Source: Limiplasma sp036652695 (GTDB lineage: Bacteria > Bacillota > Clostridia > Christensenellales > Aristaeellaceae). From it: a stretch of 64,000 nt of DNA. Positions 45,662 through 54,269 of the stretch are shown piece by piece. The notes beneath the pieces are model-generated. The model did no database searches, was not told the origin of the DNA, and saw nothing but the letters and a program-made list of their open reading frames with translations. Location: contig JAVVVJ010000001.1 in assembly GCA_036652695.1 (NCBI GenBank), positions 1-64,000 on the forward strand. Reading direction: 5' to 3'. Numbering within the stretch: the first letter of the stretch is position 1; each line of letters opens with the position of its first letter. The translations under genes and the position numbers were made by a program.

Positions 45662-46402
45662 TTACATGTAGAAGATATGCTCCTTGTAGGCGTCCAGCAC
45701 AATGCGGTTGTGCTCGTCCCCGCCATCGATGTTGGCAGAGATGAACACGGGCGCTTCATGCCCGAGCAAAGTAATTTGCTCAATCGCCTCGGAGATGACG
45801 GCATTGAGGATGGCCGCGCCCACGGCGGTGGAGGTTGGGCCTACGTGCGCGGCTAGCCCGTCGATTGTGAGCGCCGCGTCCCCCACGCAGCCGCAGTTGT
45901 CAATAGTCAAATCAGCCGCCTCATACAGGTGCAGGCCGCTGGGATGGCGGGAGGCAACCGCCTTGGTGGTTTCCATATTGGTCAAGGCGATGACCGTTGC
46001 GCCAAGCTCCCGCGCTGCGAGCGCCGCATCCACCGTTACTGTGTTGCGCCCGGATACGGAGTGGATGATGATCACATCGCCCTTCTTGATGGGCGTGTGC
46101 TGAATCAGGAGGCGGCCATAATCGTTGAGGCGCTCCATTTCGCTGCTCAAGGTGGCGGGGGTCACCTCCAGATGAAGCCCCGAGCCGCGCACGGGGTTCA
46201 TGTTGACCATGCCCCCGGTGCGGTAGTATAGCTCCAGCGCTAGCAGCCCTGCGTGATTGCAGCCAAAGACAAACAGGTTTTGACCGGCAACCGTTGCCTG
46301 CGCCAGCAGCTGAGCCGCCTTTTCCATGTTGGAAAGCTGCGTTGCGCGCACCTTTTGGAGCGTTTGATCGATAGCGTCCAGATATCTGTTGATTGTTTTC
46401 AT
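45662..46402 (-). CDS. SIS-domain protein (UPF0309-like), first of two
   Basis: A 246-residue sugar-isomerase fold. Seen: LFVFGCNHAGLLALELYYRTGG at the first nucleotide/sugar loop, IIIHSVSGRNTVTVDAAL at the second, TSRHPSG-type ASRHPSGLHLYEAAD and ISANIDGGDEHN near the end. SIS proteins bind or isomerise phosphorylated sugars, and UPF0309 members have no proven reaction. It is about a quarter to a third identical by eye to the SIS protein at 48455-49204, on the other side of the glycosidase-like gene. Confidence 0.88.
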   Translation of the reverse strand: MKTINRYLDAIDQTLQKVRATQLSNMEKAAQLLAQATVAGQNLFVFGCNHAGLLALELYYRTGGMVNMNPVRGSGLHLEVTPATLSSEMERLNDYGRLLIQHTPIKKGDVIIIHSVSGRNTVTVDAALAARELGATVIALTNMETTKAVASRHPSGLHLYEAADLTIDNCGCVGDAALTIDGLAAHVGPTSTAVGAAILNAVISEAIEQITLLGHEAPVFISANIDGGDEHNRIVLDAYKEHIFYM

Positions 46403-46411
46403 ACTGCTCCT

Positions 46412-48430
46412 TCAGCCCTGCACGTTTATGCGAGCAAGGCGGTTGCCGTTCATCGTGACCGTTACGCGGTTATGGCAAATGGTGGCGGCGGCGCGGCATT
46501 CGTTTTCGTCATAAGCTTCAATGTGCTTGATGGCAAAGGGCAGCTCGAAGGTGACCTTGCCATGCTGTTGGTGGCAGTCGCCTACCAGCAGCAGCGCCTC
46601 GTTACCGGGAAGCTGGAAGCTCGAGGCTTGGATGGCCTCATCCCTTTGAACAACGTACCGGTCGTCCACATAGGTTCCGTCCACAACCTGCACCGCAATG
46701 GCCTGCCGGAACTTCGTAGCGGCGAGCAGGTAGTCAAAATGCGGCTTTAGCTCCTCTTTGCCAAGATAGCGGGAGGTAATGCCCAGCCATAGGATGTTGC
46801 CCATCAGAATGCAGCGCTCCACGTCGGAATAGAAGTACAGCTCATGCTCCTGCTCATCCTCCACCCAGGAGCGGTCGTTGCACATATTGACCTGCACAAA
46901 CTCCGGGAAGGTATAGCGGAACATGTTGTAAAACTCATCGTAGTTCGCGCCGTTCCAAGTGAGGTTGCCCCATGTGTAGGCGCTGTAGATATCGCCGCAG
47001 TTTTCCGTCATCAGGTAGGCGTCCTTGTCGCGGGCGCGCAGGCGGGTGCGAAGCTCGTCCAGAATTTTCAAATAACCCTGATTGAACTCGCCGATGTCTT
47101 CATGCGTATGCCCCTCGTGATAGCAGGCAAACGGCTCTGCGGAAGCAAGCTGATCCAGATAAATGCCCTTAAAGCCGTAGGACATCGCGGCAAAATCGCA
47201 GGTATCAACCAGCTCGTGCTGCCATTGCTCGTCCGATGGGCAGTTGAGCGTAAAGGTGTGCGGGCCATAGGTTTCGGTGAGCGCCTCGCCCTTCTCGTTC
47301 TCAATTTGCATCTTGCTCAAATAGCGCTTGTGAAAATCGGAAAACAGGTCGGAAAGGCGCGCGTTGACATACAGCGTCGCAAACCCGCCGCGCTCGTTGA
47401 GGTAGGAAATGCCGCGCCTAAAATCCAGCGCAGTGCCCAGCTCCATATCGGGGTAATATTCGGGATAATAGCTATCAAAGCCCGTGCGGTTCCAAGAGGC
47501 GATGAACATATGGTTGATGCCGCGCTTGTCGCCCTCCTCCCACATGCGTGGGATGTCGGTGAAGCGGTTGGCGATGTCCTCCACACGCTTGAAGTTGTAG
47601 CACTGGTTGAGCGCCGCTTGCGTCTTTAAAAACTCGGGATCCTTATGTTCAGCCAAATAGGGATTGATGTACGCGCGGTAACGCTTCGCGCCCGCGTGCC
47701 AATCCTCCGCGCTAAGCGCAACCGTGAACGCGCCGCTCTCCCACTGCTCGCACGGGCGGATGCGCTTATGCACGCGAAAGCCCAAGGACAGGTATTTGGG
47801 GTCTTCGCCGCCCGTTTTGACCGTCAGCCCCGTTACGGGGAAGCGCTCGTCATGCGAACCTATGTATAGCCCGGCGCTGCTGTTTTGCAGGTACATATAG
47901 CTCATGCTGCACAAGCCGCAGTAGTTGCATTCCCGCACCCATTCGCCATTGACCTGCGTGGTGCCCGCGCGCCAGAAGCTCATGTACTTTTGCGTGCGCA
48001 GGTCGTTGGCAGGGTTGATGATTTTTTCGCCCGCGTGGTGCGGGTAGAGCAGCGCGGTGTCCTCTGTTTCGCCAAAGCACAGCCCCGCTAGCTCAAACAG
48101 CGTTTCCACCACGTCATACCCCTCGGCGTTGTTGGTGACGTGTACGCGCAGGGCAATAGCGCCCAGGTTTTCGCATAGCGTCAGCTCGCAGCGGATGGGT
48201 AGCTCCTCGCTGCCCGCGCGCATCGTTTCAAACACGAGGGTTTGTTCGTTTATCGCTTTGCCGCCCGTGGGCAGGAGCGCTACGCGCTCGTCGCCCTTTA
48301 GCCCAGTGAGGGAAAAAATGGGGGTGTCCTTTGCTTGCGTCAGCAGCTCCTTGCCCTGAAAGGAAAGCGCGGTGAGACGCGCCGTTTGGTTATCAAGCTC
48401 GAGCGCAAAAGCGCCCTGTACATACCGCAT
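46412..48430 (-). CDS. Glycosidase-like TIM-barrel protein (DUF6259-like)
   Basis: A 672-residue protein without signal peptide. An N-terminal beta-rich domain to about 250 is followed by a TIM-barrel-like region (about 260-580) and a short C-terminal beta domain. The barrel resembles the GH36/GH101-like group: KGIYLDQLASAEPFACYHEG and YLMTENCGDIYSAYTWGN hold acidic residues at strand ends that could be catalytic. Assignment to DUF6259 is from memory of the family and moderate. Being cytoplasmic and within an ABC importer operon, it probably cleaves the imported oligosaccharide or glycoside. Confidence 0.7.
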   Translation of the reverse strand: MRYVQGAFALELDNQTARLTALSFQGKELLTQAKDTPIFSLTGLKGDERVALLPTGGKAINEQTLVFETMRAGSEELPIRCELTLCENLGAIALRVHVTNNAEGYDVVETLFELAGLCFGETEDTALLYPHHAGEKIINPANDLRTQKYMSFWRAGTTQVNGEWVRECNYCGLCSMSYMYLQNSSAGLYIGSHDERFPVTGLTVKTGGEDPKYLSLGFRVHKRIRPCEQWESGAFTVALSAEDWHAGAKRYRAYINPYLAEHKDPEFLKTQAALNQCYNFKRVEDIANRFTDIPRMWEEGDKRGINHMFIASWNRTGFDSYYPEYYPDMELGTALDFRRGISYLNERGGFATLYVNARLSDLFSDFHKRYLSKMQIENEKGEALTETYGPHTFTLNCPSDEQWQHELVDTCDFAAMSYGFKGIYLDQLASAEPFACYHEGHTHEDIGEFNQGYLKILDELRTRLRARDKDAYLMTENCGDIYSAYTWGNLTWNGANYDEFYNMFRYTFPEFVQVNMCNDRSWVEDEQEHELYFYSDVERCILMGNILWLGITSRYLGKEELKPHFDYLLAATKFRQAIAVQVVDGTYVDDRYVVQRDEAIQASSFQLPGNEALLLVGDCHQQHGKVTFELPFAIKHIEAYDENECRAAATICHNRVTVTMNGNRLARINVQG

Positions 48431-48454
48431 TGTTTTGTTGCTCCTTCAAAAAAA

Positions 48455-49204
48455 TCAATAGCCTAAGGTATTGTAGGTGTTCATGGCTTCGCGGTTGTGC
48501 TCGGTTGCGCCCGGCGCGTGGTTGGATAGGTACACGCTAGGCGTTTTGCCGCGGCGAAGCAGCTCCTCCATCACGGATGCCTGCAACGCCCACATCAGGT
48601 AGGACGCGCCAATACCGGAGGAGGGGCAGACCTCTATGCCAAGCTCCTTCACGGGAACGAGCGTGTCGCCCGCCTTTGCGCAGTTGTCTAGCACGATATC
48701 GCAAACCTCATACAGGTGCTTGCCGCTTTCGTGGCGGGACGTCAGCGTTTTGGAATACGCAACGGAGGTAAAGGCGATGGTGGTAATGCCCATTTCCTTT
48801 GCTGTGAGCGCCACGTCCACAGGGAAAACCTCATACCCGGAAACCGAGCCAACGATGAGCGTATCGCCCTTTTTGAGGTTTGCGCGGTTCAGCACGAACT
48901 TCGCAAAGCCGGGCACCTGCGTATAATACATCGTATTTTTGCCTTCGATGGGGCGCACGCGCGTGGGGTTGCTCACCTCGCAGGTCACCATGATGGGCTT
49001 GAGCGCCATCATGCCGCCCGTGCGGCCTACCGCCTCGTGCATCAGCATATGCCCCGTATCCAGCACATGCCACAAGCCGTTGTTTTCAAGGGTGTCCGCT
49101 ACGGCGCTCGCGGCTTTTAGTATGTTCGCGCGCTGCGTTTCCTCAATCACGACAAGGCTCTTTTTCATTTCCTCAAAATATACGTCCATCAACATATGCA
49201 TCAA
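48455..49204 (-). CDS. SIS-domain protein (UPF0309-like), second of two
   Basis: A 249-residue SIS fold. Seen: LWHVLDTGHMLMHEAVGRTGG at the first loop, LIVGSVSGYEVFPVDVALTA at the second, LTSRHESGKHLYEVCDIVLD and SNHAPGATEHN near the end. Compared with the first SIS protein, the first loop (GCNHAG there) has become DTGHML and the second GRN has become GYE, so the two have probably split roles. Its ATG overlaps the kinase stop in an ATGA. Confidence 0.88.
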   Translation of the reverse strand: MMHMLMDVYFEEMKKSLVVIEETQRANILKAASAVADTLENNGLWHVLDTGHMLMHEAVGRTGGMMALKPIMVTCEVSNPTRVRPIEGKNTMYYTQVPGFAKFVLNRANLKKGDTLIVGSVSGYEVFPVDVALTAKEMGITTIAFTSVAYSKTLTSRHESGKHLYEVCDIVLDNCAKAGDTLVPVKELGIEVCPSSGIGASYLMWALQASVMEELLRRGKTPSVYLSNHAPGATEHNREAMNTYNTLGY

Positions 49205-50151
49205 CGACTCCCTTTCAAATTTTGGTATGCTTTGAAGTAGCGCTCCGCTACCTCCTGCTCGGGCATTTCGCCCGTCAGCTGCCAGTGGGTATAAAGAACG
49301 CCGCCTAGAACGGGGGGATATTTGGGGGAAATGAGCGTCAACCCCGTGCCGCGCAGCTCTGCGCGAAGCGGGGCGAGAACTGTTTCCCCAAGGTTTGAAA
49401 CGCCGCCCGTCAGCGCCATCGGCGCGGCTTGCAGGTGAAGGCGCTCCTTGAGCGTCAGCGCCATGGCAGCAATTTCATGGGCTACTTCCGCTATGATTTG
49501 CAGCGCGTCTGGCTCGCGCTGCCGCGCGTGCTCGCCCACGATGGGGCTGAGGCGCGCCATATGCTCGCGGTCACAGCCGCCGTGGTACACGCTGTGTACC
49601 AGCCGGTTGACACCTTCCACCGCGTAATGCGCGAGCACCGCCTGCCCAAGCGCGGTGGGGGCAAGCCCGCGATCAAACCGTTCCAGCGTCATCCGCACGG
49701 CGCGCCGTCCAATATCGTAGCCTGAGCCTTCGTCCCCCAGCATTGGCCCCCAGCCTCCGATGCTTACCTCGCTGCCATCCTCCCGGTAGCTTACGGCAAA
49801 CGAGCCTGTGCCGCACAGCACGGCGATGCCGCCCGGAGCGCCAAGCGCGCCAAAATACGCATTGATCGCGTCCCCATAAACGGGCGTCTCAAACGGAAAG
49901 GGGAGAGGCAGGCAATGCGCGAAGCCCGGGATAAATAGCTTTGCCATAGCGACCTGCTGAGGCGCGGTATCGCCCAACGCTTGATGGATGGCCTGTAGAA
50001 CGGCCTGTATCGCCTGTTCCTTGCCCACCGAAAGCGCGTTGGAGCCTGCCGCGCACCCAAGCCCTGCGATATGCCCGTTCACATCGGCTAAAATTGCCTC
50101 GGTCTTGGTTCCACCGCCGTCTACCGTTAAAAAAAGCGTCGTGTTGATCAT
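49201..50151 (-). CDS. BadF/N-acetylglucosamine-kinase-like sugar kinase
   Basis: About 316 residues of the ASKHA fold. The ATG at 50151 is chosen since FLTVDGGGTKTEAILAD, the first phosphate loop, follows at once. Other family segments: AVLCGTGSFAVSYRED, GGWGPMLGDEGSGYDIGRRA and ALTGGVSNLG. Relatives include human NAGK and bacterial MurK/GspK, which phosphorylate GlcNAc, glucosamine or MurNAc with ATP. Placed between the GntR regulator and a SIS protein, it should phosphorylate the sugar released in the cell; an amino sugar is a reasonable guess. Confidence 0.88.
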   Translation of the reverse strand: MINTTLFLTVDGGGTKTEAILADVNGHIAGLGCAAGSNALSVGKEQAIQAVLQAIHQALGDTAPQQVAMAKLFIPGFAHCLPLPFPFETPVYGDAINAYFGALGAPGGIAVLCGTGSFAVSYREDGSEVSIGGWGPMLGDEGSGYDIGRRAVRMTLERFDRGLAPTALGQAVLAHYAVEGVNRLVHSVYHGGCDREHMARLSPIVGEHARQREPDALQIIAEVAHEIAAMALTLKERLHLQAAPMALTGGVSNLGETVLAPLRAELRGTGLTLISPKYPPVLGGVLYTHWQLTGEMPEQEVAERYFKAYQNLKGSR

Positions 50152-50220
50152 CCTTTGCTCCATATACAGCACAAACGGGCAAGGGGTAAGCCATTTGCCC
50201 GTTTGTTCAATTTGCACGCG

Positions 50221-50931
50221 TTACCGCGCCATTTCCACGTGGAAGGTATATCGATCGCTGCGGTATGCGGAAAGCACATATTCAAGCGGCGTTCCGTTTT
50301 CAAGGAACGTGACGCGTTCGATGTTGAGGGTTGGCATGGTCTGCTTAATTTTCAACAGCTCGCAAATCGCCCTTGGGGAGAAGCCCGCCGCGATATCCTG
50401 CGTGGCGCGCGCAACCTTTAGGCCGGATTTGGAAAGCATCTGATACAAAGAACCGCCCAGCTCGCTTTGCTCCAGCTCCGGGCACAGGTAGAAGGGAATG
50501 TAAACATGCTCTACGGCCACCGGCTCGTCATCCGCCAAACGCAGGCGCTCCACGGAAAACACGGGCACGGCTTCCTCAAGCTTCAGGTGTTCGGCTACTT
50601 GCAGGTCGCAGGGTACAACGGCGCTTGCCAGCACGCGGCTGGATGCCACCATGCCCTTTGCGCGCATTTCCTCGGTAAAGCCTTGCAGATGGTTGAGCTG
50701 CATATCCATTTTTTTGACCTTCACAAAAGAACCCTTGCCCTGCACACGCTCAATAAAACCCGATTGTGCCAGCTCGCTCATTGCCTGCCGCGCGGTGATG
50801 CGGCTGACCTGAAACATGGTGCAGAGCTGCTCCTCCGTGGGCATTTTCGTACCCTCGGGAAGCTCCTTTGTCTCGATCAGGCGGCGATAGTATTCCGCAA
50901 TCTGATGATAGCGCGTATCTTTTCCCGACAT
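50221..50931 (-). CDS. GntR-family regulator (HutC/UTRA type)
   Basis: About 236 residues, start ATG at 50931 after AAGGAG. The N-terminal winged helix is plain (MPTEEQLCTMFQVSRITARQ, GFIERVQGKGSFV), followed by a UTRA ligand-binding domain (about 90-236) with LRLADDEPVAVEHVYIPF and LEYVLSAYRSDRYTF. HutC-type members usually repress sugar or amino sugar genes and are released by a phosphorylated sugar. It heads the kinase-SIS-glycosidase segment. Candidate operators lie in the promoter at 55062-55090. Confidence 0.93.
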   Translation of the reverse strand: MSGKDTRYHQIAEYYRRLIETKELPEGTKMPTEEQLCTMFQVSRITARQAMSELAQSGFIERVQGKGSFVKVKKMDMQLNHLQGFTEEMRAKGMVASSRVLASAVVPCDLQVAEHLKLEEAVPVFSVERLRLADDEPVAVEHVYIPFYLCPELEQSELGGSLYQMLSKSGLKVARATQDIAAGFSPRAICELLKIKQTMPTLNIERVTFLENGTPLEYVLSAYRSDRYTFHVEMAR

Positions 50932-50959
50932 CGGCCATTCTCCTTTTCTTGGCAACGAA

Positions 50960-51110
50960 GGACGGGGAAGGGTGGGTTGGGAGGCAGNNNNNNNNNNTCC
51001 GGTCAGGGGCCTTCGGCTTTTGGTGGGGACCTATGGTCGGGGATGGGGGGTTGGGGCGGCAGCGCCTCCCAACCCCTCCGCCTAAAGGTTATCCCTTAGG
51101 GTTCCGTTCC
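50960..51110. repeat. GC-rich palindromic region with a 10-N assembly gap
   Basis: GGTTGGGAGGC before the gap (50988-50997, ten N) can pair with GCCTCCCAACC after it, and CCGCCTAAAGGTTATCCCTTAGG resembles the CCTAAGGGC/GCCCTTAGG hairpin at 38540-38565 (given here in part; whole element at the stated positions). It lies between the binding-protein stop and the GntR gene. No coding sequence seen. Confidence 0.5.
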
Positions 51111-51113
51111 TTG

Positions 51114-52403
51114 TTAGGATCCACCCAACAGATAGTAGCTTAACTGACCATTGAGCGTTTGTACAGTGGTTTTGAGGGTTTCTGCGTCCAAACCACGGAC
51201 ATCCCAGATCTTCTCGGTGAAAAGGCTCTTGAAATAGTTGCCCCAAGCGGGTGCGAAGGTGTCCACCTGATAGGGCTGCGTTTTTGGATAGCCCAGCGCG
51301 TCAGCGTAATACTTGCGCCACGGCTTTGCTTCCAGCCATGCGCTGATATCGGCCGCGGGGGTCGCGGGCAGGCCCATTTCGGCGTTGCAGGCAATGGTTT
51401 GGCCTTCTACAGAGGAGAAGTATTCAATGACCTTCCAGCCCCAAGCGGGCTGTGTGGAAACAGTGGGAACCGCCCAGCAGTTGGGGAAGGTGTGGGATTG
51501 CTTCTCGCCGCTTACGCCGGTGGGCAAGGGCAGAACCATGAAGTCCTCCATCTTGGTGCTTACTTCGTTGGCAAGCCACAGGCCGCCGCTGAGCATCGCC
51601 ACATGACCGGAAGCCATGGCGCTGGAGCCGTCGCCGAACTCGTTGACCTGTGCCACGGACATGCAGCCGCCTTCTTCAATCAGGTTGTAAAGAGCGGTAA
51701 TGCCTTCCATTTGCGCGGGCTGATCCAAGAGGGACATATCAGTCTGGGGATCAAAGAACTGCGCGCCATAGAGGTACATCCACGGGTACAGCGTATCGCT
51801 GTTGCCATCAATGGCATAGCCCCATACGCCCTCGTTCTTGCCAAACTGCTTGCAGATGTCGATGAACTGTTCCATCGTCCAATCCTCGGTGGGCAGCTCG
51901 ATGCCATACTGCTTGAACATCGCGGTGTTGAGCACCATGCAGGTGGTGGTTACATCACGCGCGGTGGCGTAGAGATGGCCGTCAAAAAACAGGCCGTCGC
52001 GCACGGAGGGATACAGGGAATCCAGATATTCCTGGGACGCGTACTCGTCCAGGTTCGTCAGCGCGTTGTTGCTGGCGAACTGAGGAATCTTGTCAAAAGC
52101 GATCATCATGACATCGATGTCTTCGCCCTTGCCGCCAGCAAGGCGCAGGCCGGCAAGCTTGGTGAGCATGGTCTTGTAGTAATCGCTGATTTTGACAAAC
52201 TCAAGCTTTGTGCCGTAATCGGCATACTTGGCCTCAAAACCTGCCTTCAGGTTAATCATGCCGGGTTTGGCGGGGTCCCACCAGGAATACACGCGCACGG
52301 TCACGTCCTTGGCCAGCTCTTCTTCTGCCATGGCGGGAACGGCGGTTGCTACGCACATCAATACCATCATGATGCTGAGCAACAGGGAAATCGATTTTTT
52401 CAT
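51114..52403 (-). CDS. ABC sugar-binding protein (family 1)
   Basis: A 429-residue exported binding protein with a 26-residue signal peptide (MKKSISLLLSIMMVLMCVAT) and no lipobox. Mature part: VTVRVYSWWDPAKPGMINLK, DIDVMMIAFDKIPQFASNNA, FDGHLYATARDVTTTCMVLN and ASGHVAMLSGGLWLANEVS, all typical of sugar binders. Third gene after two permeases in the segment headed by the esterase. The ligand may be the same as, or a fragment of, the LplA-type ligand of the same locus. Confidence 0.93.
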   Translation of the reverse strand: MKKSISLLLSIMMVLMCVATAVPAMAEEELAKDVTVRVYSWWDPAKPGMINLKAGFEAKYADYGTKLEFVKISDYYKTMLTKLAGLRLAGGKGEDIDVMMIAFDKIPQFASNNALTNLDEYASQEYLDSLYPSVRDGLFFDGHLYATARDVTTTCMVLNTAMFKQYGIELPTEDWTMEQFIDICKQFGKNEGVWGYAIDGNSDTLYPWMYLYGAQFFDPQTDMSLLDQPAQMEGITALYNLIEEGGCMSVAQVNEFGDGSSAMASGHVAMLSGGLWLANEVSTKMEDFMVLPLPTGVSGEKQSHTFPNCWAVPTVSTQPAWGWKVIEYFSSVEGQTIACNAEMGLPATPAADISAWLEAKPWRKYYADALGYPKTQPYQVDTFAPAWGNYFKSLFTEKIWDVRGLDAETLKTTVQTLNGQLSYYLLGGS

Positions 52404-52432
52404 GGTACATCCTCCTATTTGTTTTTATATTG

Positions 52433-52451
52433 ACTCCCTTTCCTCGGGAGT
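52433..52451 (-). promoter_or_regulatory. Hairpin before the binding-protein gene
   Basis: ACTCCC/GGGAGT arms with a 7-base loop between permease and binding-protein genes, as at 10872 and 43757. Confidence 0.4.
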
Positions 52452-52462
52452 AAATATCGCGA

Positions 52463-53329
52463 TCAGGTTCCTCCGAACCCAGCGCTTACTTGGGAATTGA
52501 CAAAGTATTTCTGGAAGATCACGTAGATGATGAGAATGGGCAAAATGGAAATCACAGAGCCAGCCAGCAGCACCGCCTGATCTGTTTCAAACTCGGAGAG
52601 CACCTTGAGCGCCAGCGTCCAAGTCCAAAGCCGATCCTCTTGCAGTATGATCTGCGGCCACAGGAAGGCGTTCCACGTGGCGCGGAAGGTGAGAATCATG
52701 ACGGTTGCGATGGCGGGCTTGCTGTTGGGCAGGATGATCTTGAAGAACACGCCCGGCCACGAGCAGCCATCGATGATGGCGGCGTTTTCCAAATCGCGCG
52801 GGATGGATAGGAAGTACTGCCGAAACAGGAAGATTGCCGTTGCACTGCCCGAAAGCGCATCACGCAAAATGAGGGCAAAGTGGCTGTTGAGGAGTTGAAG
52901 CTTGACCATGATGGCAAAGTTGGGGATCAGGGTTACATAGCCCGGGATCATCATGGTGGAGATCAGCAGAATAAACACCACGTTTCGCCCGCGAAAGTGC
53001 AGCCTTGCCAGCGAGTAGGCCGCCATGGAGGAGGTGAGCATGCTCAAAAACGGAATGAGAATGGATAGATACAGGCCGTTGAAAACCATGAGACCCACAT
53101 CGTAGATGCCCGTCAGCTTTGTGTAGTTGGCTATCGTAACGGGATCGGGGATCAGGTTGAGCGGCATTTCGCTGAAAAGCTGCTGATTGTTCTTAAAGGA
53201 GGAAAAGAACGTCCAAATCAGCGGGTAGAGCATCAGCAGGCAGAGCGCGGTCATCAGTAGATTATAGAAGCTATCGCCCGCAATGCGGCGCGCACGCATC
53301 GTTAGCTTTGGACGGCGAATCGTTGTCAT
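52463..53329 (-). CDS. ABC sugar permease (MalG-like)
   Basis: A 288-residue permease, six helices, EAA-type loop DLENAAIIDGCSWPGVFFKI then ILP, with Asn replacing Glu at the first position. The N-terminus is basic (RRPKLTMRARRIAG). It follows the MalF-like permease by 12 bases and ends 59 bases before the binding-protein ATG. Confidence 0.94.
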   Translation of the reverse strand: MTTIRRPKLTMRARRIAGDSFYNLLMTALCLLMLYPLIWTFFSSFKNNQQLFSEMPLNLIPDPVTIANYTKLTGIYDVGLMVFNGLYLSILIPFLSMLTSSMAAYSLARLHFRGRNVVFILLISTMMIPGYVTLIPNFAIMVKLQLLNSHFALILRDALSGSATAIFLFRQYFLSIPRDLENAAIIDGCSWPGVFFKIILPNSKPAIATVMILTFRATWNAFLWPQIILQEDRLWTWTLALKVLSEFETDQAVLLAGSVISILPILIIYVIFQKYFVNSQVSAGFGGT

Positions 53330-53341
53330 GGCGTTATCTCC

Positions 53342-54253
53342 TTACATGGTCTCGTCTTTTTTAAGGACGAAGCGCAGAATTGTAAAGACCAAGATCATCA
53401 AGAACAGCACCCATGCAAGGGCGGAGGCATATCCCATGCGGTAATTCTCAAAGGCGAGCGTATAGACGTAGTACATCAGCGAGCTGGTTCCCAAGCTGCC
53501 CTGCGTCATGATCATGACCGCCTCAAAGATATTGAAGGCCTCCAGCACCAGCAATATGACGATGGCAAAGGTGGTGGGCGAGAGCATCGGTACGGTGATG
53601 TACCAAAGCTGCTTCCACTTGCTGGCGCCATCCACGCGCGCCGCCTCATACAGCGATTGCGGTATGGTTTGCAGCCCCGCTAGGAACATAACCATGTAAT
53701 AGCCGCTCATCTGCCAGATGCGCATCAGGATGATTGCGCCCTTTGCGTATTTGGTATCCAACAGCCACTGGGGCGGATCGGCAACGCCAAGCATCGTAAG
53801 GATTCCGTTGATGGTGCCGGATTGGCTGTTGAGCAGCCATTTCCACACCAGCGCCACCGCAACGGTGGAAACCACGCAGGGCAAGAACAGCGCCGCGCGG
53901 TAAAAGGGCGTTAGGCCGCGCACATGCTTATTGAGCAGAAGCGCGAAAAACAGCGACACCGCCAGCACAATAGGCACCAGAAAGACCACGTAATAGAAGG
54001 TGTTGTACAGGTATTCGCCAAAGAAGATATCGCGCGTAAAGAGGTTGATATAGTTCTGGAAGCCCACGATCTTGGGATCGGAAAGGATATTCCAATCGGT
54101 CATGGAGATGTAGAGCGAATAGATCATGGAAAAGGCGGTGAAAACCAGAAAACCGACCATTGCGGGCGTTACAAAGAGCCAGCCCGTCATCGCTTCCTTG
54201 CGGCTCAAGGTCATCAAGGGACGCTTTTTCTTTGCGAGTTGCGCGTGTTGCAT
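53342..54253 (-). CDS. ABC sugar permease (MalF-like)
   Basis: About 303 residues from the ATG at 54253 (MQHAQLAKKKRPLMTLSRKE), chosen because AAGGGG precedes it and longer forms would run into the esterase gene. Six helices; EAA loop SLYEAARVDGASKWKQLWYI then TVP. It begins 16 bases after the esterase stop codon. Confidence 0.93.
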   Translation of the reverse strand: MQHAQLAKKKRPLMTLSRKEAMTGWLFVTPAMVGFLVFTAFSMIYSLYISMTDWNILSDPKIVGFQNYINLFTRDIFFGEYLYNTFYYVVFLVPIVLAVSLFFALLLNKHVRGLTPFYRAALFLPCVVSTVAVALVWKWLLNSQSGTINGILTMLGVADPPQWLLDTKYAKGAIILMRIWQMSGYYMVMFLAGLQTIPQSLYEAARVDGASKWKQLWYITVPMLSPTTFAIVILLVLEAFNIFEAVMIMTQGSLGTSSLMYYVYTLAFENYRMGYASALAWVLFLMILVFTILRFVLKKDETM

Positions 54254-54269
54254 AACGAATACCCCTTCT

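Noticed and set aside
51159..52433. Long open frame of about 424 codons on the plus strand
   Set aside because: Opposite the sugar-binding protein gene; no family motifs or ribosome site.
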